From positions 2,009,210 to 2,073,209 of the forward strand of contig CBDCFD010000007.1 in assembly GCA_965216155.1 (NCBI GenBank): a stretch of 64,000 nt of DNA, read 5' to 3'. A program made the position numbers and the translations under genes. The stretch is from CATOSP01 sp965216155 (GTDB lineage: Bacteria > Chloroflexota > Dehalococcoidia > Lucifugimonadales > UBA3495). This document shows positions 19,249 to 28,112 of this stretch, in pieces (position 1 is the first letter of the stretch; each line of letters begins with the position of its first letter). Under the pieces are notes generated by a model that was not told the DNA's origin, did no database searches, and saw nothing but the letters and a program-made list of their open reading frames with translations.

Positions 19249-19797
19249 TCACCCGTCCTCCGCATCCGCTCGCTCGACAGCGGCTTGCCGGTCGTAACGG
19301 ACATATTCGTGGTCGGGAGTCAGGCCAATATACCGGTCAAAGTCTTCGACAGCCCTGCGATTCTCACCGAGTTTCATGAGGGAGATACCCCTCAGGTAAT
19401 ACGATTCTGCATACGAAGGGTCAAGTTCGATGGCCCGGTCGAAGGCCCGTACGGCAGCGTCGTGCTGATCCAGACACGCCAACGCGACGCCCTTGTAGTG
19501 GTGAGCGATGGCAAACTTGGGTCGAAGGCTGATGAGCCGGTTATAGTCGTGGACCGCTTTGTCGTACTCGCCCATCTTGAGGTACGTATCCGCCCTGCTG
19601 CGGACGGAGTGGACGTTGGTCGGGTCAAGGGCGATTGACCTGCCAAAGTCCTCCACCGCCCGGTGGGGTTCACCCAGCCTGGCGTAGGCGTGGCCTCGCC
19701 GGTAATATGCTTCGCTCTCATCCGTGACTAGCTCAACGATCCTGTCGTAGTCCCTGATCGCCTCTTGGCGCTCCTTCCGGAAAATCCCCGGGTGCGT
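19249..19797 (-). pseudogene. TPR-repeat protein, 5'-truncated
   Basis: The frame reads as at least five tetratricopeptide repeats, for example AYYRRGHAYARLGEPHRAVE and SYYLRGISLMKLGENRRAVE, ending with a TAG-less run to TGA at 19249. The recognisable repeat sequence begins at about 19770 with EAIRDYDRIVEL and has no start codon there. Immediately upstream the sequence changes into an IS630 transposase N-terminus, so the 5' part appears to have been lost at that junction. A GTG at 19656 could still initiate a 135-residue protein. TPR proteins mediate protein-protein contacts; nothing indicates a specific partner. Confidence 0.65.
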
Positions 19798-19972
19798 CCC
19801 GACACGTCCAGTGCGGTGGCCACCTGGGGGGCGGTCCAGCCCTCATCTATCTTGATCAGGATGCGGGGGCCCGGGTAATCGCCTGGGCGGAACTCCTCCC
19901 AGCCCTGATCATCTTCCTGAGCCGGCCCTTTTCCTGTGTTGCCAGCCGGACTCCGTACTTCTCCTGCACCAT
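19798..19972 (-). pseudogene. IS630-family transposase N-terminal remnant
   Basis: From ATG 19972 the sequence reads MVQEKYGVRL and then MIRAGRSSAQAITRA, followed, after two extra C bases, by ILIKIDEGWTAPQVATALDV in another frame. This is the helix-turn-helix N-terminus of IS630 transposases, and it matches the arrangement of the copy at 50824. The rest of the gene is missing at the junction with the TPR gene. It is dead. Confidence 0.7.
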
Positions 19973-20047
19973 GACCACCTCACATCCCACAACCCTTCGT
20001 CTATCCCCAAGGTAGCATCCTGTCTGGGCTAATGTACTAACTGACAA

Positions 20048-21600
20048 TGCCAGATTGGCTGAATACTAGGGGAAGCCGTGATGCGGACCGCCCAGGCGAT
20101 ACTGCATTTGGCCGTGGTAACGCGGAGCACGATGCCCGGTCGCCGTTTCTCTGACCCTGACGACCGTGGGTCCGGCTAGTCTAGGAAGAGGATTGGAGGC
20201 GTAAGCCGCCAACGCCCCGGTATCTTGGCTGGAGTACAGCCCTCATCGTGTCGCTGGGGTCCGCCGGGGCACTGCCGAATTGGGACGGGACGCAAGGTTC
20301 CAGGATCATGAATTTCACCTCCCTGCCCACCCATGCGTAATCTCTGTCATCCCCAGCCAAGCCCTTCGGTTTCACCCGGAGCCAAGACCGGTCCGGCGCA
20401 GGGACGGTTGCAAGGAACCATGGTCTGACCCCTGCCCATCGCCTGGCGGAAGCGACCGGGAATTCCTCAACGGTTGCCGCGGACACCGGCGAATGCGAGG
20501 GTCAGTCGGTCGCTCACCCAGCAGCAATAGGGTGTCCGCCAAAAGCGGCACAAGAAGGCCGACGTGCAGCCCAGGGCAGTGTAACCCAACAGACTTGGGA
20601 TCCACGGAGTTCCGCACCCTGAAGGACCGATGGGCCAATACCCACCGCGTACCCGACACCGGCCCCGACTCCCGAGGTCAAAAGACCGATGGGACTCACT
20701 CCACAATATGGAGTGACCTCCGACTCTCCAAGCGCCCCGCGCAGCCCACCTCAGTCCGGGATATGACGACAGACATGGAGCAAGACATGGGCAATGCGCC
20801 GGATTCGGTCCCACGATGGGCCCGAACTCTCCCGGAAGTCTGATAAATCGGCCCCGGAGCGCCCGGCGGGCACCCGCGCTCACCAACGCTGTGTCGCCGT
20901 CCGCCAACTGGTCATGCAGAGGGGTCCCATCAGGCGCTACGCCATCAGGCCGAGTTACCCCGATGTCCGTCTGCTGCCGGGACATGAGACGGGAGCGCGT
21001 GTCAACCCCCGATAGGCTTCCATAGCCGCCACCGGCGCCCGGACCCGCTCGGATCCAGCCGTTTTCACCGTGTAGCCCAGGCCGCGGATGGCCAGCAACG
21101 GAATGCCCCCGAGATGTGCCTGTTTCGTGCCTGTATTCCTGGGTAGGGAGGCCCCCGACACCCCGCAGAAGCGCCGGTTAACAATGGTATGCCCCCATAT
21201 CAGATACGCACCTAGCCGTGATAAACGTCATATCCAAACGCCAGCCGCCACGTCACAAGAGATTATATCCAAGACAAGCGCGAGTATTTATATGTCGAGC
21301 TTGGGGAGCATATAGCAACCAATTGCCCCCAGACTGACCTTGAGATTCCACTCCTTTGTGACCCCTGCCGAGACCTCCAGCAACCGCCCTTGGTCCCATC
21401 CAAGACGCTGGTCTTCGGATTTCTTGTCGGATCTATTCCAGGCGAGTTTCACGCAACTTTTTCTTGCACAGGTTCAAATACGAAATGCCCCACAATGCGG
21501 TGTTTTAGGGTGCTCGCTAATGATAATCTCTTAATTTTCCGTCATTTATCATCTTAGGACAGTAGATCGCCGGACATCATAGAAGACAGGGAGGTTGCAG
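20048..21600. other. Gene-poor stretch
   Basis: Open frames up to 187 codons exist on both strands here, but their predicted proteins are low-order mixtures of Arg, Pro, Gly and Ser with no recognisable motif and no convincing ribosome site. The last 300 bases are clearly more AT-rich and lead into the promoter region of the replication-relaxation gene. I see no RNA gene. It may be decayed mobile DNA. Confidence 0.5.
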
Positions 21601-21602
21601 AC

Positions 21603-23090
21603 ATGATGCTAAATAATCCCACGGCACGGCTCCCGGTATCGCCGGCGGCCCAGAGAGCTGCCCACACGCTCACCCACATGCCCCTCGGAACTGTCGACCA
21701 CCTTGCGCAAGCGCGGGGTTTGTCGCCTTCCACCATGTACCCCGCATTACGGGAGGTGAAGAGGGCCGGCCTGGCGACCTCAACGGCCATGGGGGCGGCA
21801 CGGGGGAAGTTGGAAGCCTGGTTTTTCACCCAGTCGGCGTTGGAGATCATGGGCCTGCGCCATGACAGCTGGCACCTGCCCGGAGAGCGAGCGCGTCTGC
21901 TGGAGCATTTTCCCCTTACCGACCGGTTTTACCGGGCGGCCAACTCCCGTAGAGACATGGGGCAGCTCAAGCAATTCTCATGGTTCTCCGGACTCAGCTT
22001 GGACGCCGCCGCCACGTACGAGCGGGGGTGGGTGGCCCTCTTCTGGTCCGGCCGTCTGGAGACCGGGCGGGGGCTGACCCGGCGCCTGACGCGCCTGGGT
22101 CAGCATATGGTGGACTACAGCCTGACCGAAGAGCCGGCCTGGCCTGCCATGCTGTACTGGGTGGTGGACGACCAGTGGCAGCGCGAGTTGGTGCTTCGGG
22201 CCTGTCGCCGCTTCGGGCTGCAGGACCAGGTTGCCATCTGGTGTGTGGCCGACAACACCGTCGCCCCGCCGCGTAGCCCGCAGGTCAGCCGCGGAGGCCT
22301 GTATCAGGACTTCGAGCCCCGTTCCCTGGGTACATGGTCCTGGGAGAGACGTGTGGAGGCGTCCCTGTGGCACCCTGCTAACGGCCGGCGACTGGAGGCC
22401 GCCATCCGAGTGGTCGCTGAATGGCCCGGGTGCAAGCGGGCTTTAGTGCAGGCAGCCACCCGCGAGGCGGACAGGAAGCGGGCTGAGCAGTGCCTCCGAG
22501 AGCTCTTGGGCAGGCAGTGGCTGAGACGTGATGACGTAAGGGGTATCGGCCGCTATTCGATCACGTCCAAGAGTCAAAATATCCTCGCCCGCCTGGACAG
22601 GACCGCCAACGGCAAGCCTGCCATGACGCGGCATCTCCCGGCTTGGGAGCGGCCGGGGCTATCCCGGTCGCACGAGGACTGCGTGATGGACCTCGCGGCC
22701 CGGTTCATGGCAGCAGGTCTGGTCGTGTCTGCCGGCTGGAGGTCGTGGGAGCACATGGGCGCGCATGGCGCGATCAAGCCGGACGCGATGGTCCTACTGA
22801 CCCACAGCCTCTACGGCCCTGGTTGGTGTTACCTGGAATATGAGCAGTCAGCCCGGAGGACGTACAAACTGACCGCAAAGTTGCGGGGCTACTCGTCCGA
22901 CCGGCGCCACGACGACTGGCCCCTTCTGGTAGTGGCGTGGGACGACGAGGCCGAGCGCATCCTGCACCAGCTTGGGCGGGAGAGGCGGATCCACATGATC
23001 ACCACCACGAGAAAGCGCGTGGCTACCCACGAGGCCGTGGGCAGTGCGGCCATCTGGTCCATGTACGGCACGCCCGCGCCCATCGACTAG
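21603..23090 (+). CDS. Replication-relaxation family protein
   Basis: The start at ATG 21603 (a second ATG follows) has GGGAGG about eight bases upstream. The 495-residue protein begins with a winged-helix region (residues about 15-75, with a recognition-like STMYPALREVKRAGL). Its C-terminal 150 residues contain IKPDAMVLL and YLEYEQSARR, a beta-strand/acidic arrangement like the nuclease-like domain of replication-relaxation proteins (Replic_Relax). These proteins belong to conjugative or mobilisable elements and are thought to act in plasmid-type replication. Neighbouring XRE and integrase genes fit an integrated element. The family call is by motif and context, not by alignment. Confidence 0.6.
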   Translation: MMLNNPTARLPVSPAAQRAAHTLTHMPLGTVDHLAQARGLSPSTMYPALREVKRAGLATSTAMGAARGKLEAWFFTQSALEIMGLRHDSWHLPGERARLLEHFPLTDRFYRAANSRRDMGQLKQFSWFSGLSLDAAATYERGWVALFWSGRLETGRGLTRRLTRLGQHMVDYSLTEEPAWPAMLYWVVDDQWQRELVLRACRRFGLQDQVAIWCVADNTVAPPRSPQVSRGGLYQDFEPRSLGTWSWERRVEASLWHPANGRRLEAAIRVVAEWPGCKRALVQAATREADRKRAEQCLRELLGRQWLRRDDVRGIGRYSITSKSQNILARLDRTANGKPAMTRHLPAWERPGLSRSHEDCVMDLAARFMAAGLVVSAGWRSWEHMGAHGAIKPDAMVLLTHSLYGPGWCYLEYEQSARRTYKLTAKLRGYSSDRRHDDWPLLVVAWDDEAERILHQLGRERRIHMITTTRKRVATHEAVGSAAIWSMYGTPAPID

Positions 23091-23301
23091 CCCGCCCACG
23101 GCATTCCTGACACCCCGCATTTGGACATGCCTCATGGCCGAGACTCCCTACTAGCCAATATGCTCCCAACAGACCGACACCGACGTCTTGACCAATTGCC
23201 CTGAGGCACAACGCACAGGAGCGCCGGTAGTGCTGCGCGACAATTTCCCGAACTGGTGGGACACGAGAAGTTACAGTCTGGGTGGAACCGGGAGGCCTGA
23301 C

Positions 23302-23508
23302 ATGGCGGACCAATCGGAACAACCGAGGACGCGAAGGCGGACCGGACCCGAACCCAGGGTAGTGGAGGTCCGCTTCAACCCGGGCCTCGACGCCCAGGCA
23401 CGGCTCCGAAGGCTCTTCACCCTCCTGGTCCGGCACACCGCCAGGAACGCCCAGGCTGCCCCGGGACGTGAGTCCTCCACAGAAAATAGCGAAGAGGGGC
23501 AGCCTTGA
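23302..23508 (+). CDS. Small basic protein of the integrated element
   Basis: ATG 23302 follows GGGAGG with good spacing and gives 68 residues, more convincing than the longer in-frame extension upstream. The centre reads VVEVRFNPGLDAQARLRRLF, a short beta-strand plus helix that I have seen described only as a hypothetical protein next to recombinase or replication genes. Its stop overlaps the next gene's ATG (TGATG), so the two are probably co-translated. Confidence 0.55.
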   Translation: MADQSEQPRTRRRTGPEPRVVEVRFNPGLDAQARLRRLFTLLVRHTARNAQAAPGRESSTENSEEGQP

Positions 23509-24059
23509 TGGTTGCATCAAGGTGGCCCCACCTTGACAATATCATGCCGGTCCCCAAAACATTTTTCTGGGATCACGGGTCACTGATGAACGGGGAGACG
23601 GCCCAACCTGACCAGGGACAGATGTCACCCGTTCATACGGTGGCACACCATGGCATCTGTCTCATCTGCCGGAGACACGCGTCCGTCGATGAGTTGGCGC
23701 CCGTCTTCAGGAGTCGGGGCATTCCCTTCACCGTGATGGGCGATGACCGTTGGCAGGGAATTGGCGCCGTACAGTCCGGGGTCTCCCTTGAGACCATTTA
23801 CGCTTCCCAGGGGATGCAGTGGCAGGACGTGTGGGTCCTCGACGTGGGAGACCACCTCATGCCAGGCTGTCTCGGAGCCGGCGAAAATGGTGTTCTCACC
23901 ACCAACGAGGAGCAACGGCTTTTTTTCGTAGCCGCCACCAGGGCCGCCGAAAGGCTCCGCTTTCTCTACTGCCGTGAAAGCGGCCTGGCCTCCGCCACAC
24001 GCTTCCTAGAACCGGTGATGGGCCAGTTGGAGCACAGAAGGGTCCCAACGCATACCTAA
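23508..24059 (+). CDS. Stand-alone UvrD C-terminal (2A) domain, truncated helicase
   Basis: The 183-residue product carries only the late motifs of an SF1 helicase: a motif V-like LETIYASQGMQWQDVWVLDV and motif VI FVAATRAAERLRFLY. There is no Walker A, Walker B or 2B domain. It is therefore either the surviving 3' end of a UvrD-like gene, fitted with a new start by deletion, or a deliberately minimal protein. The TGATG coupling with the preceding small gene argues that it is translated. ATPase activity is not expected. Confidence 0.6.
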   Translation: MVASRWPHLDNIMPVPKTFFWDHGSLMNGETAQPDQGQMSPVHTVAHHGICLICRRHASVDELAPVFRSRGIPFTVMGDDRWQGIGAVQSGVSLETIYASQGMQWQDVWVLDVGDHLMPGCLGAGENGVLTTNEEQRLFFVAATRAAERLRFLYCRESGLASATRFLEPVMGQLEHRRVPTHT

Positions 24060-24157
24060 GGTCGCATCCGAAATCAGGGCGGGTAACCAGCGACGGGACA
24101 ATACCAGCGGCGAAACCTCGCAGTGGCCAAGCAGTGGTCAATAGGAGTCGGGTCAAG

Positions 24158-24445
24158 ATGGCAACTTACAACCCATCGGGATTCTCCGTCCTTCTCAGGA
24201 GCCTCAGGGAGCGGTCCGGCAAGAGCAGATACAGGCTGGCGCAATTCTGCGGCGTCAACGAAGCTTACCTCCTGCGGCTGGAATCGGGCGAACGGCGGAA
24301 CCCCACGAGGGACACCGTGGTGAAACTGGGTCTGGCCCTCGTTGCTGAATCGTCTTCGGTAACCCTCGACGACGTAAACGAGCTCCTCCTGGCCGCAGGC
24401 TACGCGCCGCTGTTGGGCCGGGGCGAGTCATTTGCATACAACTGA
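24158..24445 (+). CDS. XRE-family helix-turn-helix regulator
   Basis: ATG 24158 is preceded by AGGAG nine bases upstream; 95 residues. The DNA-binding domain covers almost the whole protein (SRYRLAQFCGVNEAYLLRLESG). The C-terminus reads ELLLAAGYAPL, typical of small XRE regulators of mobile elements. It is convergent with the tyrosine recombinase (17-bp gap) and probably controls the element's maintenance or excision genes. Confidence 0.8.
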   Translation: MATYNPSGFSVLLRSLRERSGKSRYRLAQFCGVNEAYLLRLESGERRNPTRDTVVKLGLALVAESSSVTLDDVNELLLAAGYAPLLGRGESFAYN

Positions 24446-24462
24446 CGGCGGACGCCCACTAA

Positions 24463-25551
24463 TCATCTTTTTTTCCTGTATGGATTCCTAGCCCCGGAGC
24501 TCCCCCGGGTGAACCGCGCGGCATTGGGGTATCCCTGGCCCTTCCAACTGTCACCGTTCAAGCTGTGCCGGAAGCGCCTGGCGCCTCGCATTTCAAACCG
24601 GTCCATGGGCGAGAATTCCTGACTTACCTGGGCGGCCATCCGGTTGACAATGTGAACGTACTTTTCAACCATGGCCAAGGTGGTGTGCCCGAGGTTCTGT
24701 TTCAACAGGAAGACGTCGCCGCCGTTTAGCAAGAACCTGGTCGCATACGTATGCCTCAGCAGGTGAGGATGAAGCCTGGAAACCCCGGCGGGACTGGAGA
24801 GCCTTGTGGTGAGAGACCGCAGGGCGTCGGGAGTCATGGGACACCCGTCCATGCAGAGGAAGAAGACGTCAACTCCCCGTCCAGTGGTTTTAGTGCGGTA
24901 GAGGCGGTCGTAGTTGGCCAGCGAACGCTGGCAGTTGGCGCCAAAGGCCACAATGCGTTCTTTGTCCCCTTTGCCAAGCACCTTGACGTACCGGTCTTCC
25001 AGGTGAACGTCATAGGATTTCAGGGTTACGACCTCCGAGAGCCGCAGTCCGGCATCCAACATCAGGGAGAATATGGCCGTATTCCGTGATCCCAACTCGG
25101 TGTTCGGGTTCATGCAGGCGAAGATTCTCTCGATTTCCTCGTCCGTCAGGGTCTCGATCTCCTTCTGCCGAACCTTTGGCGGTCTCAATTTCTCCAACCG
25201 GTTGCATTCTGCATACTCCCGGCGGTGCAGCCAGGCGAAGAAGGAGCGGAGCGCCCGGACACGGTTGTTCACCGTGTGGCTGGACGCTCTCTCTCCCCGC
25301 ACTCCCTTTCTCCCCTGAAGGTGGAGTATGAAATGCCTGACCTCCTCCTCTCCAAGGTCCCGCAGGCGGGTGGACATACCCTCGCTGCTCAACCAACCCT
25401 GGAAGAGACCCAGGGACTGGTTGTACCAGCGCACGGTCTTTTCGGACCTCCCGTCCGACCTGTTGTGGAGTTCGAACTGCTTCGCCAACTCGGCGAGCTC
25501 CAGCTTGCCCTTGTTCACGTTCCGGCTCCGCGAGGTCCTTCTACCAACCAT
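24463..25551 (-). CDS. Tyrosine recombinase / integrase
   Basis: ATG 25551 gives 362 residues. An N-terminal SAM-like DNA-binding domain (about 15-110) is followed by the catalytic domain with the first Arg in DAGLRLSEV, the HLLRHTYAT box, a second His in LGHTTLAMVE and the nucleophile Tyr in EKYVHI. All catalytic residues are present. A 3' tRNA-Arg fragment lies 190 bp upstream of the start, the typical position of an attachment site. The basic C-terminal extension after the tyrosine is about 60 residues, longer than in XerC/D. Confidence 0.9.
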   Translation of the reverse strand: MVGRRTSRSRNVNKGKLELAELAKQFELHNRSDGRSEKTVRWYNQSLGLFQGWLSSEGMSTRLRDLGEEEVRHFILHLQGRKGVRGERASSHTVNNRVRALRSFFAWLHRREYAECNRLEKLRPPKVRQKEIETLTDEEIERIFACMNPNTELGSRNTAIFSLMLDAGLRLSEVVTLKSYDVHLEDRYVKVLGKGDKERIVAFGANCQRSLANYDRLYRTKTTGRGVDVFFLCMDGCPMTPDALRSLTTRLSSPAGVSRLHPHLLRHTYATRFLLNGGDVFLLKQNLGHTTLAMVEKYVHIVNRMAAQVSQEFSPMDRFEMRGARRFRHSLNGDSWKGQGYPNAARFTRGSSGARNPYRKKR

Positions 25552-25656
25552 ATTACGTACTTGCCTCAATCCTGAGAATTGTCTGTCAGGCAAGCAGGGG
25601 GGCGAGGACCGGAACTCACGCCGGGAGGCAGCCCTCGGATGCCGCTCATGGCAGAG

Positions 25657-25680
25657 AAAAAGCCGCCGGGTCCGGCGGCT
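25657..25680 (-). terminator. Rho-independent terminator downstream of the tRNA fragment
   Basis: AGCCGCCGG pairs perfectly with CCGGCGGCT across a two-base gap, and on the minus strand the hairpin is followed by TTTTT. It lies 57 bp past the CCA end of the tRNA-Arg fragment on the same strand, as expected of a tRNA terminator. Confidence 0.75.
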
Positions 25681-25737
25681 CTCTGCCACCGGGTCAACCC
25701 GGAATGCGGGTTAACCCGGGTATTTTCGTAGCTGGAT

Positions 25738-25787
25738 TGGCGTCCCAGGCAGGATTCGAACCCGCGACCCGCTGCTTAGAAGGCAGG
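25738..25787 (-). tRNA. 3' fragment of tRNA-Arg(UCU), probable attachment site
   Basis: The minus strand shows an anticodon stem-loop with loop CTTCTAA (anticodon TCT), a T-arm GCGGG-TTCGAAT-CCTGC and an acceptor 3' strand CTGGGAC-G-CCA. The complementary 5' acceptor strand GTCCCAG and a D-arm are missing upstream, so this is not a functional tRNA. A second inverted repeat (CCGGGTCAACCCG / CGGGTTAACCCGG) lies just outside at about 25689-25720. Together with the adjacent integrase, this is best read as an att site. Confidence 0.7.
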
Positions 25788-25829
25788 GTACAAGTTCTGC
25801 GTGCCTGAGAGGCATTCCAGCTACGGCTA

Positions 25830-26690
25830 TTGATGGAAAACCGCCGACATTCGCTACCAGGCAGTGATTCGGTTCCAGACGACCTCCGCCGTTTGCTTGT
25901 CCGACTATATTCCCTTGACCCCCAGGCATGTAGCCGAACCCGGCGGTTACAGGACCATAGTCAGACCCCGTCGGTCGGCAGGGATGGATGGGAAGTTTGT
26001 CGGGGTCCTGCCGACCCCTCACATGATACCAAGAAGGGTTGACAGGAGTACATGGACTGTCGGGCGTGAGGTAGTCTCCATACCGTTGAAATCTCGGCCG
26101 GGTTTATTGAGGATGCGACCGCGGAAGGGCAGTGGTACCATCATCTGAAATGATGTACCGCCTTAGTTTGAAGGTCTACCCCGGCGTGAAAAGGGGAACA
26201 GTATCCCACTGATTTGATGTCAGAAGACCGCTCCGTGGGATAATACGACGGCGTTTCGAATTCAGAATGAATGGGTGTTCGCGTGAGCTCAGCGTCTCAT
26301 GGCTATCCCGGTACCATGAGCTGGCGTTCTCACTGAACCTCTTGAGTTGGTAGCTCTCGCCGTCCATCTCAGGAACGTGTATGTGATGGTCGGTCAGCCA
26401 CCTGGTCCGAGCATCTCGGGTATCCAGACCAATGGGTTAGTGTTGATTGAGTCCACGGCATCACGCTACCATGGACTCAATCAACACAAAAAGCTGCGGT
26501 ACTCATGGGCGGTGGATTTGCCTAAGCCGCCAGCCGGGAGGACTAAACTAAAGCCAAGGTGGAATCTACATTTGCGGGGCGATGAAGATTGGCTCAGGCA
26601 CCACTGTGAAGCTCTTCCACCTGTACCTGGAGGACGGTCCGGCACCGCCGGTTGACTTCCTCCATATGCGGGTTTCACCTGTAAAAGGCG
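25830..26690. other. Non-coding interval between att site and IS21
   Basis: No frame here gives a convincing protein. Apart from the perfect hairpin at 26440-26487 and a smaller one near 26132-26160 (GGTACCATCAT / ATGATGTACC), I see no gene. Confidence 0.45.
26440..26487. repeat. 16-bp perfect inverted repeat
   Basis: GTGTTGATTGAGTCCA at 26440-26455 is exactly mirrored at 26472-26487, with a 16-nt loop. No T-run follows on either strand at the expected distance, so it is not an ordinary terminator; a mobile-element end or recombination site is possible. Confidence 0.6.
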
Positions 26691-26813
26691 GAGTTAAAGT
26701 GGACCATGCGGGCGGGTAGTCGCTGACATTCGGCTGTGACTGGTCATCGACAATTCGGCGGTTGCAAACTGGACCGGCCGCGGCCATCCATAGGTTGGAA
26801 GTTGAGCCTATGG

Positions 26814-28061
26814 ATGGTGGGACGGATGTACCAGGTGGACGTGTACCTGCGGGTCCGCAAGGCAGTCATGGTGGAAGGGATGAGCATCCAGGAGGCCTCC
26901 CGGGTATTCGGCCTGCACCGGGACACGGTGCGCAAGATGACCGCCTACTCGGTCCCTCCGGGCTACCGGCGGCAGAATCCGCCCCACCGCCGCAAGCTGG
27001 AGCCCTTCACCGGCGTCATCGAGCGGATACTGGAAGAGGACCTCCAAGTTTCCAAGAAGCAGCGCCACACGGCCAAGCGGATCTTCCAGCGGCTGCGGGA
27101 CGAGTATGGGTTCGGCGGCCAGTACACCATCGTCAAGGACTACGTAAGGGAGCACCGCCGTCAGGCCAGGGAGATGTTCGTTCCCCTGTCCCACTCCCCG
27201 GGCCACGCCCAGTGCGACTTTGGCGAGGCCCTGGTGATCATCGGCGGAGTGGAACGGAAGGCCCACTGCTTCGTCCTGGAACTGCCCCACAGCGACGGCT
27301 GCTTCATCAAGGCCTATCCTGCGGAGACCACGGAGGCCTTCCTCGACGGCCACGTGTCGGCCTCTGCCTTCCTGGGCGGAGTGCCCCAGAGCATCCTGTA
27401 CGACAACACGAAACTGGCGGTGGCCAGGATCCTGGGAGACGGGCGGAGGAAGCGCACCCGCGCCTTCACCGAGCTCCAGTCCCACTACCTCTTCGATGAC
27501 CGGTTCGGCCGTCCTGGCAAGGGCAACGACAAGGGGAAGGTCGAAGGCATGGTCGGCTATATGCGGCGCAACTTCCTGGTGCCGGCGCCGTCCTTCGAGA
27601 GCTTTGATGCGCTGAACGCCCACCTGGAGCAGCGTTGCCTGGCGCGGATGGATGTCAGGCTGAGGGGCCACTCAGAGACCATCGGCCAGCGGATGGAACG
27701 GGACCTGGAAGCACTGCTGCCCCTGCCGGCCGCACCCTATGACGCCTGCGACAAGCAGGCAGGCCGGGTCAGTTCCCTGTCCCTAGTGCGGTACAGGACC
27801 AACGACTACTCGGTGCCGGTGGCCTACGGCCATCGGGACGTGCTGGTGAGCGGCTACGTGGACCAAGTGGTAATCAGCTGCGGCGCCGAGGTCATCGCCC
27901 GGCACAAACGCTCCTATGAACGGGACGACTTCGTGTTCGACCCCATCCACTACCTGCCCCTGCTGGAGCGCAAGCCGGGTGCCCTGGTATGGTCGAGCCA
28001 AAGAAAACACACTTACCGTCACGAAGCACGCAACCCCCATTTGACTAACAAATATGGCTAA
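26814..28061 (+). pseudogene. IS21-family transposase IstA, 3'-truncated
   Basis: From ATG 26814 the protein has the N-terminal HTH (SIQEASRVFGLHRDTVRKM) and the DDE core: Asp in HAQCDFGEA, Asp in LYDNTK and Glu in DKGKVEGMV. IstA similarity stops after LLERKPGAL near 27985; the last 25 codons are unrelated, and the usual last 80 or so residues are missing. No IstB ATPase gene follows. The element is therefore a 5' remnant unable to move by itself. Its left end probably lies near 26690. The junction at about 27985 marks the left border of the radical SAM cassette. Confidence 0.8.
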
Positions 28062-28069
28062 ACTGTAGA
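28041..28069 (+). promoter_or_regulatory. Possible promoter of the radical SAM operon
   Basis: TTGACT (28041-28046) and TGTAGA (28064-28069) are separated by 17 bp. The first hexamer is close to consensus, the second matches only three of six positions. The GTG start lies 44 bp downstream. Confidence 0.3.
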
Positions 28070-28112
28070 AACCAGGGCACCCTATCAGAGAAAAGGGTCA
28101 TTGGAGGAATGA

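Noticed and set aside
20280..20985. Overlapping frames of 187 and 172 codons on opposite strands
   Set aside because: Neither shows a domain, good start signal or natural-looking composition; left as gene-poor.
25738..25826. Complete tRNA gene
   Set aside because: The anticodon arm, T-arm and 3' acceptor strand are present, but no complementary 5' acceptor strand or D-arm could be found.
26347..26655. A 102-codon frame as a small gene
   Set aside because: It spans the perfect hairpin and has no recognisable motif or ribosome site.
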